Shown: positions 10,208 to 20,585 of the stretch, one piece after another
Numbering within the stretch: position 1 is the stretch's first letter
How the letters are laid out: every line of letters begins with the position of its first letter
Assembly (NCBI RefSeq): GCF_026151205.1
Contig: NC_087080.1
Location: 12,261,837 to 12,325,836, forward strand
Reading direction: 5' to 3'
DNA length: 64,000 nt
From: Bolinopsis microptera
Taxonomy: Eukaryota > Ctenophora > Tentaculata > Lobata > Bolinopsidae
Translations under genes and position numbers: made by a program
The notes under the pieces: generated by a model
The model's database searches: none
Seen by the model: only the letters and a program-made list of their open reading frames with translations
What the model was told of the DNA's origin: nothing

Positions 10208-13200
10208 TCATTCAGTATTTTTCTTTGGGAACCTCCGTTCATCGACCTTATTTAAAAACCGTCCAATGTCTCTAATAGTTGTTGAGTCGTCGAAGATTTC
10301 TCCCGGTTCTTCTCTCATTACTAACAGGTCCCTCGTTCGTTGATGCAGGTTTTTGCGTAGGTCTTCGTATAGGGGGCATTCGTAGAGGATGTGATGCTCA
10401 TCTTCTATCACTGGATAGGCCCCTGGTAGCTCATAGAGAAGATCTAACAAGTCATCGTCACTTGAGCAGCAATGTCTGCAGGCCCGATGTTTTATGTTAA
10501 ACCACTTTTTGCCGTAGCGACCAGTTTCAACGTTAAAGCGGTGGGAGCTGCTTCTGAATTGCGCGATCTTCTTTGAGCAGTTAGGTTTAAGATCAAGGGC
10601 TAGATACGTCTCTTGAGCAAACTTTCTCTTCACTAAGTTGTAGAATGATAGTTTTCTGTTAGATGACCTTTCTGTTTCCCATGAGTTTATAAACCACTTT
10701 TGCAAACTCTTTCTAATCTGGCTTGGTCTTAATCCTTGGTTTCTCTCTGATGCCTCGATGGTTTCTTGCATCTGCTCGAGAGTGGAGAACCAGCTCAGGT
10801 TTAGGGTCGCCTGCTCTTCGAAAGCGTGTCTAGCAAAGCAGTCACGGCCGTCTACAACCATTTGTTCAAGTCTTTCTTTGTAGTTGAACACTTGCTTTGA
10901 TAGCGTGATGCCTAGTGGATGCCTGCCTGTGTCACCCCATATCGCAGCATTGGATGTTGACTTCCTCACCCCTAAGGTCCATTTCAAAAGAGACAGATGA
11001 AAGTTCTCTAGAGGGTCCCTGGCAATGAGTGTACACACGTTTCCTGTTTCTGGTGTGGTGCTCGTGTTTGTGGGGAAGTTGCGGAACAGAGCTGTGCTTG
11101 GCAGCCACACTTGGCAACCATACGACACCACAGGTACAATAAGTGTATCATATAGCTTGAACAGTATCGATTTCCTGATGTGGCGGGTATCAATGTAGCT
11201 TTTCAAAGAGAAATAACTTCTTAATGCTTTTTGCCTCAGCTTTTGTTGTGTTAGCTTAAGTGATCCGCTCAGAGTAAATGTAATGCCAAGGTAACAGTAC
11301 TCTCTCCCGGAGGGGATCTGTTGTTCTCCCAGTTTGAACTCATGACTTTCCTTCAGATGCCTTCCTGTTGGGTTAAACACAAGGACTGAAGTTTTTCCAA
11401 TGTTTACTGTCAGGCCCCATTCTGAGCAGTAGTTGTTTAGGACATCAAGCATTTGTTGAAGACTGTGTTTGTTGAGGGCTAGAAGGACAAGGTCGTCTGC
11501 CCATAGCAGATGAGTTATATCTGTATCATTTAGGACAGGGACTTTCACTCCTTTGATGTTGTTGAGATCATGTGAAAGCTGGTGGACAAAGCATTTAAAC
11601 AATTCAGGGGACATGGGGTGTCCTTGCTCGGTACCACATAATATGTCGATCTTCTGTGACAGCTTGTCTAGTAGCTTCACTTTGGCTGAGGAGTTTGAGT
11701 ACATGAACTTAATGCACTCAAAGAATCTCCCTTGAATACCCATTTTCCACAACTTGTATAGGAGTGCCTCACGACAGATGGAATCAAACGCTTTGGCATA
11801 ATCGACAAAGCATGTGTATAGCCTCTGGCGTTTCTTGGTGACATACTTTTCCACGCAGGTTGAAAGTGTGAAAATGTGGTCTGCTGTCTGTGCGTCTTTA
11901 CAGAAACCTAGTTGGTTGGCTGTATCAGGATCACATTGATCACGGAATGATATCAATCTTTTCAGCAATATGCTTGCAAAGAGCTTTCCGAGATTGCTCG
12001 CTACAGCGATGGCTCTGTAGTTGTTTGGATCATAGATATCACCTTTTTTGTGTAGTGGTGTAACTACTGATGAAGTCCATGGGTAAATTGATAGGCTTAG
12101 GCAGTGGTTGAAGAGGTTGAGGACTGCTTTGAGCATGGATCGTGTTGAGGCTTTGAAGAATTCATTAGAAATTAGATCTTCGGAAACTGCCTTTCCTTTT
12201 TTAGTGGCCTTAATGCAAGCACACAGCTCTTCCATCTTTATATCTTGATCCAAAAGCTTGGTCAGGTCGTCACAAATGTTGTTTTTCTGCATCTTTGACT
12301 GTAGCTCTGCGATCTTAGAGTCTTTGATGTTCTTTTTGCCGTAAAGTTCACTGAAGAACTTGCAAAAGTTGATCATATCGAAGGCATCAAGACTGGTTGC
12401 AGGCGATTTTGTATTTTTAAGAGCTTTGAAGGATTTCCAGCAGATGTTGTTCCCTGTTTCTATGTCCTTGCAAAGCTTCTCAAAGAATTCTGATCGCTTA
12501 TGTCTGATCATCTTTCTATATTGTCGCCGTGTGTCGTAATAAGAGTCCCTGAGGAGCTTGTCCAATGGGGATCTTCCATACTTTTTTGCTAGAATGTTGA
12601 GTGTCCTCTTAAGACGGATACATTCACTGTCAAACCATGCCATTTTTGGCTTCATTCGACTCTTCTTTTTGGTGCTACCATATTTATTATGTCTCGGCCC
12701 TTTCTGACGACTTGAGGCGTTTTTTCGGGGCATCACTTGTTCAGCAACCTGATGATACAGCTCAACAATTTGGTTGTTAAGGTTAAGAACGTCTTGAGGG
12801 GTTTTGCATGAACTTGTAGCCAGAGTTTCCGTCTTTTCCTTTATACTAGGGTCACCCATAGCTAGCAAGAATTTGAGCTCAGCATTATCCTCACATGGCC
12901 ATTTGTACTTCCTGGGCGCGTCCTCGAGGTCACGCAGTATTTCTTCTGAAAGGGTTATGTTGTGTCTCAGGCTAAGTGTTGTGACAGAGGGTTTGTGATC
13001 GGAGAATTTGTTCAAATCAAGGACTCTAAAACTCTTAACGATCGCTTTTATGTCAGCTCCTACAGCAACATAGTCTACAACGCTAGCTCCGCCATAATTC
13101 ACCGATGTGAATTCCCCTAAGGAATCGCCAAGTACGCTGCCGTTTAGGATGGTTAGATTTGCACAGGCCAGAAAGTCAAGGAGTAACTTTCCTCTAGGAT

Positions 13201-13858
13201 TAACCATCTGGTCCTTGCTAGAACGATCATTGAGACAGGGGTGGCTGCGTTGGCTAAATGGGTTTGCAGCAGATAATGCTTCAGTATCTTCCTCGATGGT
13301 GTTGTTCAAGGTTGCGGTCCTTGCATTGAAATCACCTGCTAGTATCACCTTCCTACCGTTTTGAATACTATTCATGGTGAAGTCAAGTAAGTTGTCTAGA
13401 GTTGAAGCATCGTCATCGGATGTAATTTTGCATGATTTCAATCTCTTCTTGTAGGAAGAGTGCTCAGGTGAGTCGTATAAGTTGATGATAACTAGTTCAT
13501 CGACAGCACTCTCACTTCCTAGTTTTATCCTTACTGATTGGATGTCACTACAATTGGATGTTATTTCTTTGATATCCTTGGCAATAGACCTGTGGACACC
13601 AATGCAAAGTCCTCCTGAGCGACTGTTTGGTCTGTTAGCATTAAAACATTTGTAGTCTGGAACAAATATTTTACTCTTGGTTTCCTGAAGACAGAAAATG
13701 GGACAAGAAGTGACAATGGCAGCAAATTCAGTATCATCAATTTTCCTGCCTTCTTTCCCGTTTGAAGCATCGTGTATGTTCCACGAAAGGATTTTCAATG
13801 TCTCCCTGTTGTGGGAAGGCAATCTGATCAGGACATCAGTTGTTTTGGGACTATCCAT
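10208..13858 (-). CDS. LINE ORF2: APE-like endonuclease and reverse transcriptase
   Basis: The protein is 1216 residues from the ATG at 13858. The open frame extends further upstream to 13999, but that part overlaps ORF1. The N-terminal endonuclease shows ILSWNIHDA, IFCLQETKS (catalytic Glu), ILAGDFNAR (Asp and Asn) and a final SDHKP. The central reverse transcriptase shows NYRAIAVASNLGKLF, QLGFCKDAQTADH, CFVDYAKAFDS (first catalytic Asp), GTEQGHPMSPELF and LLWADDLVLLA with the paired catalytic aspartates. A C-terminal Cys/His knuckle follows (CRHCCSSDD...EDEHHILYECPLYEDLR). Together these nick target DNA and prime reverse transcription there. All catalytic motifs seen are intact. The variant EQGHP, in place of the usual RQGCP, is notable. 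The clade is CR1/L2/jockey-like and not resolved further. Confidence 0.92.
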   Translation of the reverse strand: MDSPKTTDVLIRLPSHNRETLKILSWNIHDASNGKEGRKIDDTEFAAIVTSCPIFCLQETKSKIFVPDYKCFNANRPNSRSGGLCIGVHRSIAKDIKEITSNCSDIQSVRIKLGSESAVDELVIINLYDSPEHSSYKKRLKSCKITSDDDASTLDNLLDFTMNSIQNGRKVILAGDFNARTATLNNTIEEDTEALSAANPFSQRSHPCLNDRSSKDQMVNPRGKLLLDFLACANLTILNGSVLGDSLGEFTSVNYGGASVVDYVAVGADIKAIVKSFRVLDLNKFSDHKPSVTTLSLRHNITLSEEILRDLEDAPRKYKWPCEDNAELKFLLAMGDPSIKEKTETLATSSCKTPQDVLNLNNQIVELYHQVAEQVMPRKNASSRQKGPRHNKYGSTKKKSRMKPKMAWFDSECIRLKRTLNILAKKYGRSPLDKLLRDSYYDTRRQYRKMIRHKRSEFFEKLCKDIETGNNICWKSFKALKNTKSPATSLDAFDMINFCKFFSELYGKKNIKDSKIAELQSKMQKNNICDDLTKLLDQDIKMEELCACIKATKKGKAVSEDLISNEFFKASTRSMLKAVLNLFNHCLSLSIYPWTSSVVTPLHKKGDIYDPNNYRAIAVASNLGKLFASILLKRLISFRDQCDPDTANQLGFCKDAQTADHIFTLSTCVEKYVTKKRQRLYTCFVDYAKAFDSICREALLYKLWKMGIQGRFFECIKFMYSNSSAKVKLLDKLSQKIDILCGTEQGHPMSPELFKCFVHQLSHDLNNIKGVKVPVLNDTDITHLLWADDLVLLALNKHSLQQMLDVLNNYCSEWGLTVNIGKTSVLVFNPTGRHLKESHEFKLGEQQIPSGREYCYLGITFTLSGSLKLTQQKLRQKALRSYFSLKSYIDTRHIRKSILFKLYDTLIVPVVSYGCQVWLPSTALFRNFPTNTSTTPETGNVCTLIARDPLENFHLSLLKWTLGVRKSTSNAAIWGDTGRHPLGITLSKQVFNYKERLEQMVVDGRDCFARHAFEEQATLNLSWFSTLEQMQETIEASERNQGLRPSQIRKSLQKWFINSWETERSSNRKLSFYNLVKRKFAQETYLALDLKPNCSKKIAQFRSSSHRFNVETGRYGKKWFNIKHRACRHCCSSDDDLLDLLYELPGAYPVIEDEHHILYECPLYEDLRKNLHQRTRDLLVMREEPGEIFDDSTTIRDIGRFLNKVDERRFPKKNTE

Positions 13859-14693
13859 TATGGTTTTTCTTCTGTTGAGGTTTGATTGAGTTTTTAGTCC
13901 CTCTTGATAGCTCAATGTCGAGAGATCTAAATAGCCCGTCACGGAGATGAAGCCACAATTTCCGAGCCCCTCGTTCATCGAGACCCAACAAGACTCCATG
14001 TGGTCCTACGCTGCGCTGGATGAATCCTCCGAGATTGTCATTGTTTTGCGTGCATATTTTTATGTCTAGGCTAGCATTAATCTTGGATTTGACGTATTCG
14101 CTTAGTTCAGAGTTTATCTGTCTTATGGTACTGCTGACTTGTGGATAGCCGGGGAGTGGAATAATCTGCGAAACACATATCTTTGCTGAGGTTGCTTTTG
14201 TTAGGTCATCCAAGATTTTCTTCATACCATCTAGTATCGTGTTTCCTGGCGTATTCATCAGAACATCAAGTTGCCCTAGATGGATATAAATGGCTTCAGG
14301 GTTGATTTCTGAGACTTTTTTGACTAAGTTTTGGTCCCTGCTAGCTGATACGGCAGTATCATATTCTATCCTCTTGACATCAAAACGTTTCGTGAATCTT
14401 GATTCGTCGAAGGTATTGAAGTGTGCGTCGTGAATGACTACACATTTCCGGGTGTGCCAATGTTGAGGATTGAAGTTGTCACGACAGTACGTTTCACGGT
14501 TAACAGGGGTGCCATCACTGTTATTTTTGCTTTGTTTATTGGCACCAGCAGTTGTCGTGCTTTTAGTGGTTCCCTCGGACAAAAAGGTGACTGGGTCTTC
14601 AGCCTTTTGACTCGGCATATTCTCTTTCTCTCCTTTGTGTGGTGCCGTGCGTTTTTTGTCGTTTGGTCTTGTAAGGATTACTTTAAATATCAA
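13851..14693 (-). CDS. LINE ORF1 protein, degenerate SGNH-hydrolase-like domain
   Basis: The 280-residue protein has a basic, low-complexity N-terminus (about 1-75) and a folded C-terminal domain. That domain follows the block order of SGNH/GDSL esterases: VVIHDAHFN where the catalytic GDS block is expected, YIHLGQLDVL at the G-x-N-D block, and GVLLGLDERGARKL at the D-x-x-H-L-N-x-x-G block. Esterase-type ORF1 proteins are known in CR1/L2-group LINEs, where they bind RNA or lipid. Here the block-I serine position reads Ala and the last-block His reads Leu, so by eye the active site looks lost. The stop overlaps the ORF2 start by 8 bases (ATGGATAG), which suggests re-initiation. The domain assignment is by pattern only and moderate in certainty. 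Confidence 0.6.
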   Translation of the reverse strand: MIFKVILTRPNDKKRTAPHKGEKENMPSQKAEDPVTFLSEGTTKSTTTAGANKQSKNNSDGTPVNRETYCRDNFNPQHWHTRKCVVIHDAHFNTFDESRFTKRFDVKRIEYDTAVSASRDQNLVKKVSEINPEAIYIHLGQLDVLMNTPGNTILDGMKKILDDLTKATSAKICVSQIIPLPGYPQVSSTIRQINSELSEYVKSKINASLDIKICTQNNDNLGGFIQRSVGPHGVLLGLDERGARKLWLHLRDGLFRSLDIELSRGTKNSIKPQQKKNHNG

Positions 14694-14929
14694 ATTGATT
14701 TATTTGTTATCGTAAACTTGTTTACTCTGCAATAAATGGCATAAAATTGAATTTTTGTTTAACTGAATTTGTGTTTAACTGATACTAAATATGATTGTTT
14801 TTTTCTTCATGAAATTGTTGTTTTCTTGACCTATGATTTTCCCATCCACTGAAAGTAGGCAGACAAAAAGAAATATGTAAGATAGGGAAATGAAACCTTA
14901 ATGGCCCAAATCAAGTCAAGGATGAGCTT

Positions 14930-15696
14930 GACGGATGTTACTCGTCTAAATTTCTTCGAAGTAGCGCGCGCCGCTTTCTGTCTCGAAATGTTTCCGACGG
15001 CACGAGCTACGAAGTAGCGCACGCCGGGCCAGATCATTAACAATGGTCAAGGTTAATTGACGATGTCAATTCATGGCAGCTCGGCGCGGCACAGTAGCGC
15101 ATCTCGCAGATCTAGCCAGGCACAGTAACGCATCGCGCTACAATGGTCAAGGATGAGCCGACACTGCCTTGACCTTCTCCATATATAATAAAAACAACAA
15201 ACTCGATCCTGAAACTCAATTTTGGAAATATAGTCCAGACACACATATAATATAACATTTACCGGACGGCCAGGTCTCTTATTTTATCTGGGGACCCCAG
15301 GCTATTATGTTCATTAACATAACGAATAGAGATTAGGCGGAATGACAGGCTGAGCGCGGCCCAGTAACCACGCGTCTCTTGCTGTGTCATTTAAGCTTGA
15401 AGTCTCCAGGTAAGCTTACATAACAACAACTGACAACGGTCGTATTTCAATTTTACAACCCTATCATGTTCATAAACATAAAGCAATAGAGATTGGGTGT
15501 AATGACAGGCTGCGCGCGGCCCAGTAAATGGACTATACCCCTTGTCCAAATTGTTGTATTTTGGGCCCTTGTACTTTACTGATGGACTATAGACTAGCCC
15601 GGCTCGCGCTACTTCGTAGCAGTTGCCTCGGGCTAACATTTCGAGGAGAAAGCGGCGCGCACTACTTCGAAAAAATTTAGACGAGTAACATACGTC
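14930..15696. mobile_element. inverted-repeat element; family also at 63.8 kb
   Basis: The arms at about 14930-14980 and 15646-15696 are inverted copies of a 50-bp sequence (gacggatgttactcgtctaa...cgaagtagcgcgcgccgc) with few mismatches. A close relative occurs at about 63824-63875. The inside is GC-richer than the surroundings and holds two copies of a second motif (catgttcataaacataaagc...gagattnggnnnaatgacaggctg) at about 15307-15365 and 15467-15528, also found near 46.1 kb. No coding frame is credible. Confidence 0.6.
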
Positions 15697-16632
15697 AATG
15701 TGGACCCGCGAGAACGCTCATTTGTTATACTCATAGTAATCTGTTTGATACATGTTTCGTATCCAAATATCGGCGGCGCGCGCTTCGCGCGCGAAAAGTG
15801 GCATGCAACGTATGTCAATAATCTGTAATCAGTTTTATTCTAAATTTAAGAAATTCGACCAACTTCCTTCTACGGTCATATCACGTGATCAAGACAGTTT
15901 TTCGCCAATATTTCGGCAGGGGAGCATTTTGATTGACGGTGTCAACCCATCGAGATCGTTGCTAGTTTGCGCGGCGAAGTCCTCCAAGGGAGCATTTTAA
16001 CCCTATGTCATATGTCATGGGTTGATTGACGATATCAACCCTTGCAGATCGTTGCTCTGCGATCAAGACTTAAGGGAAAATTTTCGGTCCGAGTCATTCT
16101 CGATACGTACCTCCCGTATCGAGAGCTCCCGATTCCGAGCTCGTATTGCGAAGGAGATGCCGGCCTTCCGAGATCGCATTACAAAGGGGAACCCTCGAGT
16201 CTAAAATCGTAAATCGAAGAGTAGGTCCGGACTTCGAAAACCGAAAAAATATTTGACTTACAAAATCTCCGGTCCGAGTTTTTTTCCCAACATTTTTAGA
16301 AACCTAAATAAAAAAGTTGGCCCTTTTTGTGTTTTGGCCCCTTACCCGGATTTAATGGTGGGGGGGGGGTGGCGATGACAGTGACTCTGTTATAGACGGT
16401 GATTATTACTGTTCCAGAGTCCAGACAGGACTGTGGTCATTATCACTATAAGTATAGGATAGATCATGACCACTGTAATTTAGAGCATTGGAGCCCTGTG
16501 CTTACCCCGGTAAAATATTAATAAGTGGAGAAAAACGTTAAACTTCGTTTTCTCCGCATTTGGTGAATCGTTTTGTTGCTTGTATGAAGGCGATCCTTGG
16601 TAGTGAGGACTTATCCACTATGTCTGTCACAC

Positions 16633-16680
16633 TAAGGGGTCGTACACATATTACGTAACAATATGTGAACGACCCCTTAG
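16633..16680. repeat. short hairpin-forming inverted repeat
   Basis: ctaaggggtcgt-a-cacatatt is followed by a 7-base loop (acgtaac) and aatatgtg-aa-cgaccccttag. The arms match except for the one- or two-base bulge, giving a roughly 20-bp stem. It looks like a miniature transposon remnant or the fused ends of one. Confidence 0.65.
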
Positions 16681-18470
16681 GTAGAAGAAGTCAAAGTATC
16701 CTCCTCGTTGGTAAGACCACTTCGGGCACTAGCCAATAAATTTTTGTTGAATATTATAAATAGAAACCAGGCAGCAGCTAAACGGTATTTGGAAACCTGT
16801 TTATCTGTTAGTTATTTCTAACTGACGATTGGGTTCAGTTGTCGTTTCAAAGTTAATTAGGTAGACTGATTGGGTTTAAGATTATTTTCCCAAGCTACCC
16901 TGTCTAGAAAAAGTCCAAATTGGGTTCAGTTGTCCTGTAGTCAGACAGTGGCTGCTTGCCAACAGCCCTGTCAAGCACAGAACCCAGAACCGCTCCATGT
17001 GTTTGTAAATTACGAGATACCGATATAGCGCATGTATTTCTAAATCTTTTATCAGAGTACAACAGTGAAACAGTCCTTGACATCTCACTTCGCACCTCAA
17101 AATACATTTAAAACAGGATCTATCTATACTATAATTTAAACTTGACGAAATTTCCCCGGCAACGGGGACATAGAAGAAAAAACACCGAAAATCGACCTCA
17201 AAATGACCCTCTGGTGATGCCAAACCCAGCTCGCAAATGGAGTTGAAACCTTGCCATTTTTAGCAGGGTTGTAGAAAAAGGATAGGAATAGGCTATAGCA
17301 TTCTTAGAATTTTGATTTAGGCTTTAGATTTTTTATAATTAACGTCAGAAGTGAGGTTAAATAATCGTTAGAATAATGGCGTTATTTTAGCAAAGGTTTA
17401 CTGCGCTGTTGCGTAGCAACGATAAAAATGCACGTGCGCGAGCAAGAACATCTTAACTACGCGCGTTGTTATGCTGTTATATGCTACGTCATAACTTCAA
17501 AACTAGCTCACATTTACGCTCACGCTATGACTTATATTCATAACTTTGGTTGTGATTGGTATTCTTTGATGCGGTAAAAAGTATCGTTTTGGGAATCCGA
17601 ATACTAACAACGCTGTCGCCATTGTTAAATAAATTCCATTATGTCTACTGTATAACAGTGCTGTATGATGAAGAGAAATTAAAACATAACTGATTTTTAA
17701 AATTTCCTCGAACAAAGCTTTCGACTAGCGGGTTTCTAGTACTCTATAGGGTGAACCACATAAAATATGACTTTTTTGAAAAAGTATCACCCTGCCTCAT
17801 TAGCAAATTTTAGCAAAATTTAACAAAATTTAACAAAATTTAGCAAATTTAATACTGTCCATTTTTGGACAGTAAGGAACTTTCATAGTGATATATATAT
17901 CGTGAGCCGCATTTCAGATTATCTTTCCCTCATAAGCCATTTTATTTTTACACATCGCTATCGTATTGAAATTACACTAGTGTATTATTTTACAAACTCC
18001 CTCCAGCTTTACATAACAACTCCTTCAATAGGTCATTTTACGGTCGAGTAATTGAACATACATGGGCAATAATGGTTTTGTAAAACTATCTTAATCATGA
18101 ATCATTAATGCATAATATTATCTAAACTAAAATTGAAGCAAGATTGGCTTTATTTTTCATCTGAATTTGCTAAATCATAAATAGTAGAGAAATACACAGA
18201 AGTTGGTATCAAAGTTTTAATTACCTTGGACAATCATTACAGTTCAAATTTGACAAACGATGCTGAGTCCCAGGTCAAGGTTGGTATATAATAAAAAATA
18301 AAGGCGGCTTAAACTTTTACACGTAACAAAATGGCAGGTGTCATTAGGACGCTATTATTAAGTTGCACAAACCGTAACTTTCAATTCAAGACAAACTTCG
18401 TGCTCAACGAATGTAGGAGATTAAAACATGTTTAAATATGAAATAGTGTACACCAACCACTGAGACACAG
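16681..18470. other. no gene recognised
   Basis: AT-rich sequence downstream of the receptor gene. The longest frame (minus strand, 16882-17223) has no domain features and no splice context. At about 17810-17860 there is a short run of aaaattta(g/a)c units. I see nothing else to report. Confidence 0.5.
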
Positions 18471-18499
18471 GGTGAAATAAACCTGGCCAAAACTATTTA

Positions 18500-18630
18500 T
18501 GATAAGGAGTGAGGGACGAGGTAGAGGGAGGGGAAAGGGACGAGGTAGGGAGGGAGTGTACGGGAGGGAGTGTAGGGGAGGGAAAGGGAATGTAGGGGAG
18601 GGAAAGGGAGTGTAGGGGAGGGATATGTAT
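18500..18630. repeat. purine-rich tandem repeat
   Basis: Units related to ggagggaaagggagtgtag repeat about six times with variation, giving a G/A-only strand and runs of GGG. The array can form G-quadruplex or triplex structures. The Pro-rich minus-strand frame over it is an artefact of the repeat. Confidence 0.7.
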
Positions 18631-19942
18631 GGATGGACGATTAAAGGAAGTTGGTAGATAACGTAGGGAGTGATTTGTATCTCAGTCTTCAATGCATCCG
18701 ATTATTAAACCGATCACAGTCTAGTTAAATTAAAAATGGAAAAATCTAGCTTGTTAAAAACATAAATTTCCACTTTTGAGCAATATATACATTGAAAAAT
18801 TAGTGTTGTGGTTCAGAGAACATGAAATTGAATATCGTTATCAAACACGTGAGGGACACGTGACTGTGCCTTTAATTTTCCTGCGCTCTAAAATCTGAAC
18901 AAATTTCAGAAATCTACTGATAGGTTATCATGGTAACAGAAGGGTTATCATGGTAAAATGGGTTATCTGAACCACGGCTGATATGAGAAATATTTAATTA
19001 CACAGTAGCTGAACAGAAATGTAGCGTACACTTTAAAACATCCAAGCTCACGTTGGAAAATTTTAACTTCAACCTTAAACTCCTTATAAATCGGGATTTC
19101 AAACTTTTGATTAAAACTTTGGTTTAAATATTTTGAAATGGACTAAACTAGAGTATGAAACGGGCGTACAAAATAAAGTTAATAAAGTTTTCATCTCGCA
19201 GTACAGTGCGTAAAAATTATATAAAAGAGTTTTGACTAACTGTTGTGATGAGGTAGCTGTCACATGCAAAATATTACATTTAAAAATAAGGCCAGAAGTC
19301 CATCAGTAACCAGTTGTGAGATGGACTGGTAACTGCTATTTGTTGCTAGGTAACCGCTATTTGTTGCTTGGTAACTACTATATCTTTCTAGATGACTGAT
19401 TTGTTAAGAAGGACTAATTTAAACTGTACAGTTGCCATAAAAACGCCAAAAGTCTTCAATAACCCAGAATTATGGGTAGATGATCTCTCTTTCTCTCTCT
19501 TTTACATGTTGAGAATGAAATGTTTGAAATAGTCAAGCTTCTTTCTGTAACCAGGTAACGGTAACTTCACATTCCACCATTACACATTCCACCATTTCGC
19601 TTCCCTCCTATTTCCATGTCAAGATCAATCTACACTCAGTTTTCCAATCTACAGCTTATCATTAACATAGTAAATGCGACGGTAACTGAGCGGTCCCTAT
19701 TGCTTCACAGTTCACGAAACTTTCAAGCGAAACTAACATGTGCATTTAAACCCCACGCTTTGCGTTGCCGTGGCAACAAACAGGTCAACTGCCTTATTTG
19801 TGAATGACGTGACGTGAGCGCGCACGTGACTGAGTTTTTTATCACGTGACACATAACAAAGTCACTAGATTTAACTGTCTGTGATAAGGCGATACTTATC
19901 GTGGTGATTAGGGAGGTGGGTCGTTGCTATGACAACTATTCT

Positions 19943-20585
19943 TCACATGTGCTCAACTTCTTCTAACAGATAACTCGGATTCTCGAAACCCTGAAAAAGT
20001 TAAAGTTTTTATATCGGAAAAAATCAAACCACTGCAGCTACTATACTAGTCTATAATAGAAGATTTGTCGGGAGATTTGCCCGTTTGAAACTAACATCAT
20101 GGAAATAACATTTGTTTTCATGCAATCAACGGGGGGAATCAACGCAATTACATGATTTTATTGGTTGCTAAAAAATCTACAGTGTAGCAGAGAAGATGCG
20201 TTTTAACGTATTTTTTTAACGTATTTTAGTTTTAAAACTAAAATAAAAATGATAGTTCTCACCTCAATCTTCTTTTCTGGAGGAGAATCAATATCAATGT
20301 AGATGTTACTGGGCGCCTTCTTGATGAGCGTGTAGTCCTTGCTCTGAGCGCACTTGTAAACCACAGTTGAGACAATAACACACGCAATTACGAAGAGAAG
20401 AAGAGCGGTGGCGAGCAGAGGGTAGAAGAATTTCCTGGGGATACCAGAAGCGTCTAACTCATAAGTTTCTATCACGGTATCTTGTAATCCTTCGAAGCTG
20501 TTGTCTGTTGGCTCCTCGGGTTCCTCCTCAGGAATCAAAGTTTCCACTTTGTTATTTTCTGTCGTGTAAACAGTCGAGGACGGTA
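19943..20585 (-). CDS. receptor exons 14-15: stalk, transmembrane helix and cytoplasmic tail
   Basis: Exon 20585-20263 encodes an acidic juxtamembrane stalk (PEEEPEEPTDN), then a hydrophobic helix of about 23 residues (LLATALLLFVIACVIVSTVV), then YKCAQSKDYTLIKKA. The last exon, 19990-19943, is 16 codons long, encodes GFENPSYLLEEVEHM and ends in TGA. YTLI fits the YxxPhi adaptor (AP-2) signal. FENPSY fits the FxNPxY signal read by PTB-domain adaptors. Such a short tail with two sorting signals points to an internalised surface receptor without its own enzyme domain. Confidence 0.85.

Larger units (their letters stand above)
9924..14700 (-). mobile_element. near-intact two-ORF non-LTR retrotransposon (LINE, APE-endonuclease type)
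   Basis: On the minus strand the element runs 5' UTR, ORF1 (14693-13851), ORF2 (13858-10208), about 240 bp of 3' UTR, and a short tandem tail (GTTTAATTC-type units) at 9965-9924. ORF2 carries endonuclease, reverse transcriptase and a C-terminal Cys/His motif with no stop or frameshift. A 3' end made of short tandem repeats rather than poly(A) is common in the CR1/L2 superclade. The 5' boundary is not defined; 14700 is only the upstream limit of ORF1. No target-site duplication was identified. With both frames open, this copy is young or under selection. Confidence 0.88.

Noticed and set aside
16882-17223. 113-residue minus-strand frame
   Set aside because: No motif, no splice context, composition like translated non-coding DNA.
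1961-19990. LDLa exons as the 3' part of the SUEL/crystallin receptor
   Set aside because: The receptor ends with its own stop after the TM and NPxY tail, and the LDLa gene has its own signal exon at 3610.
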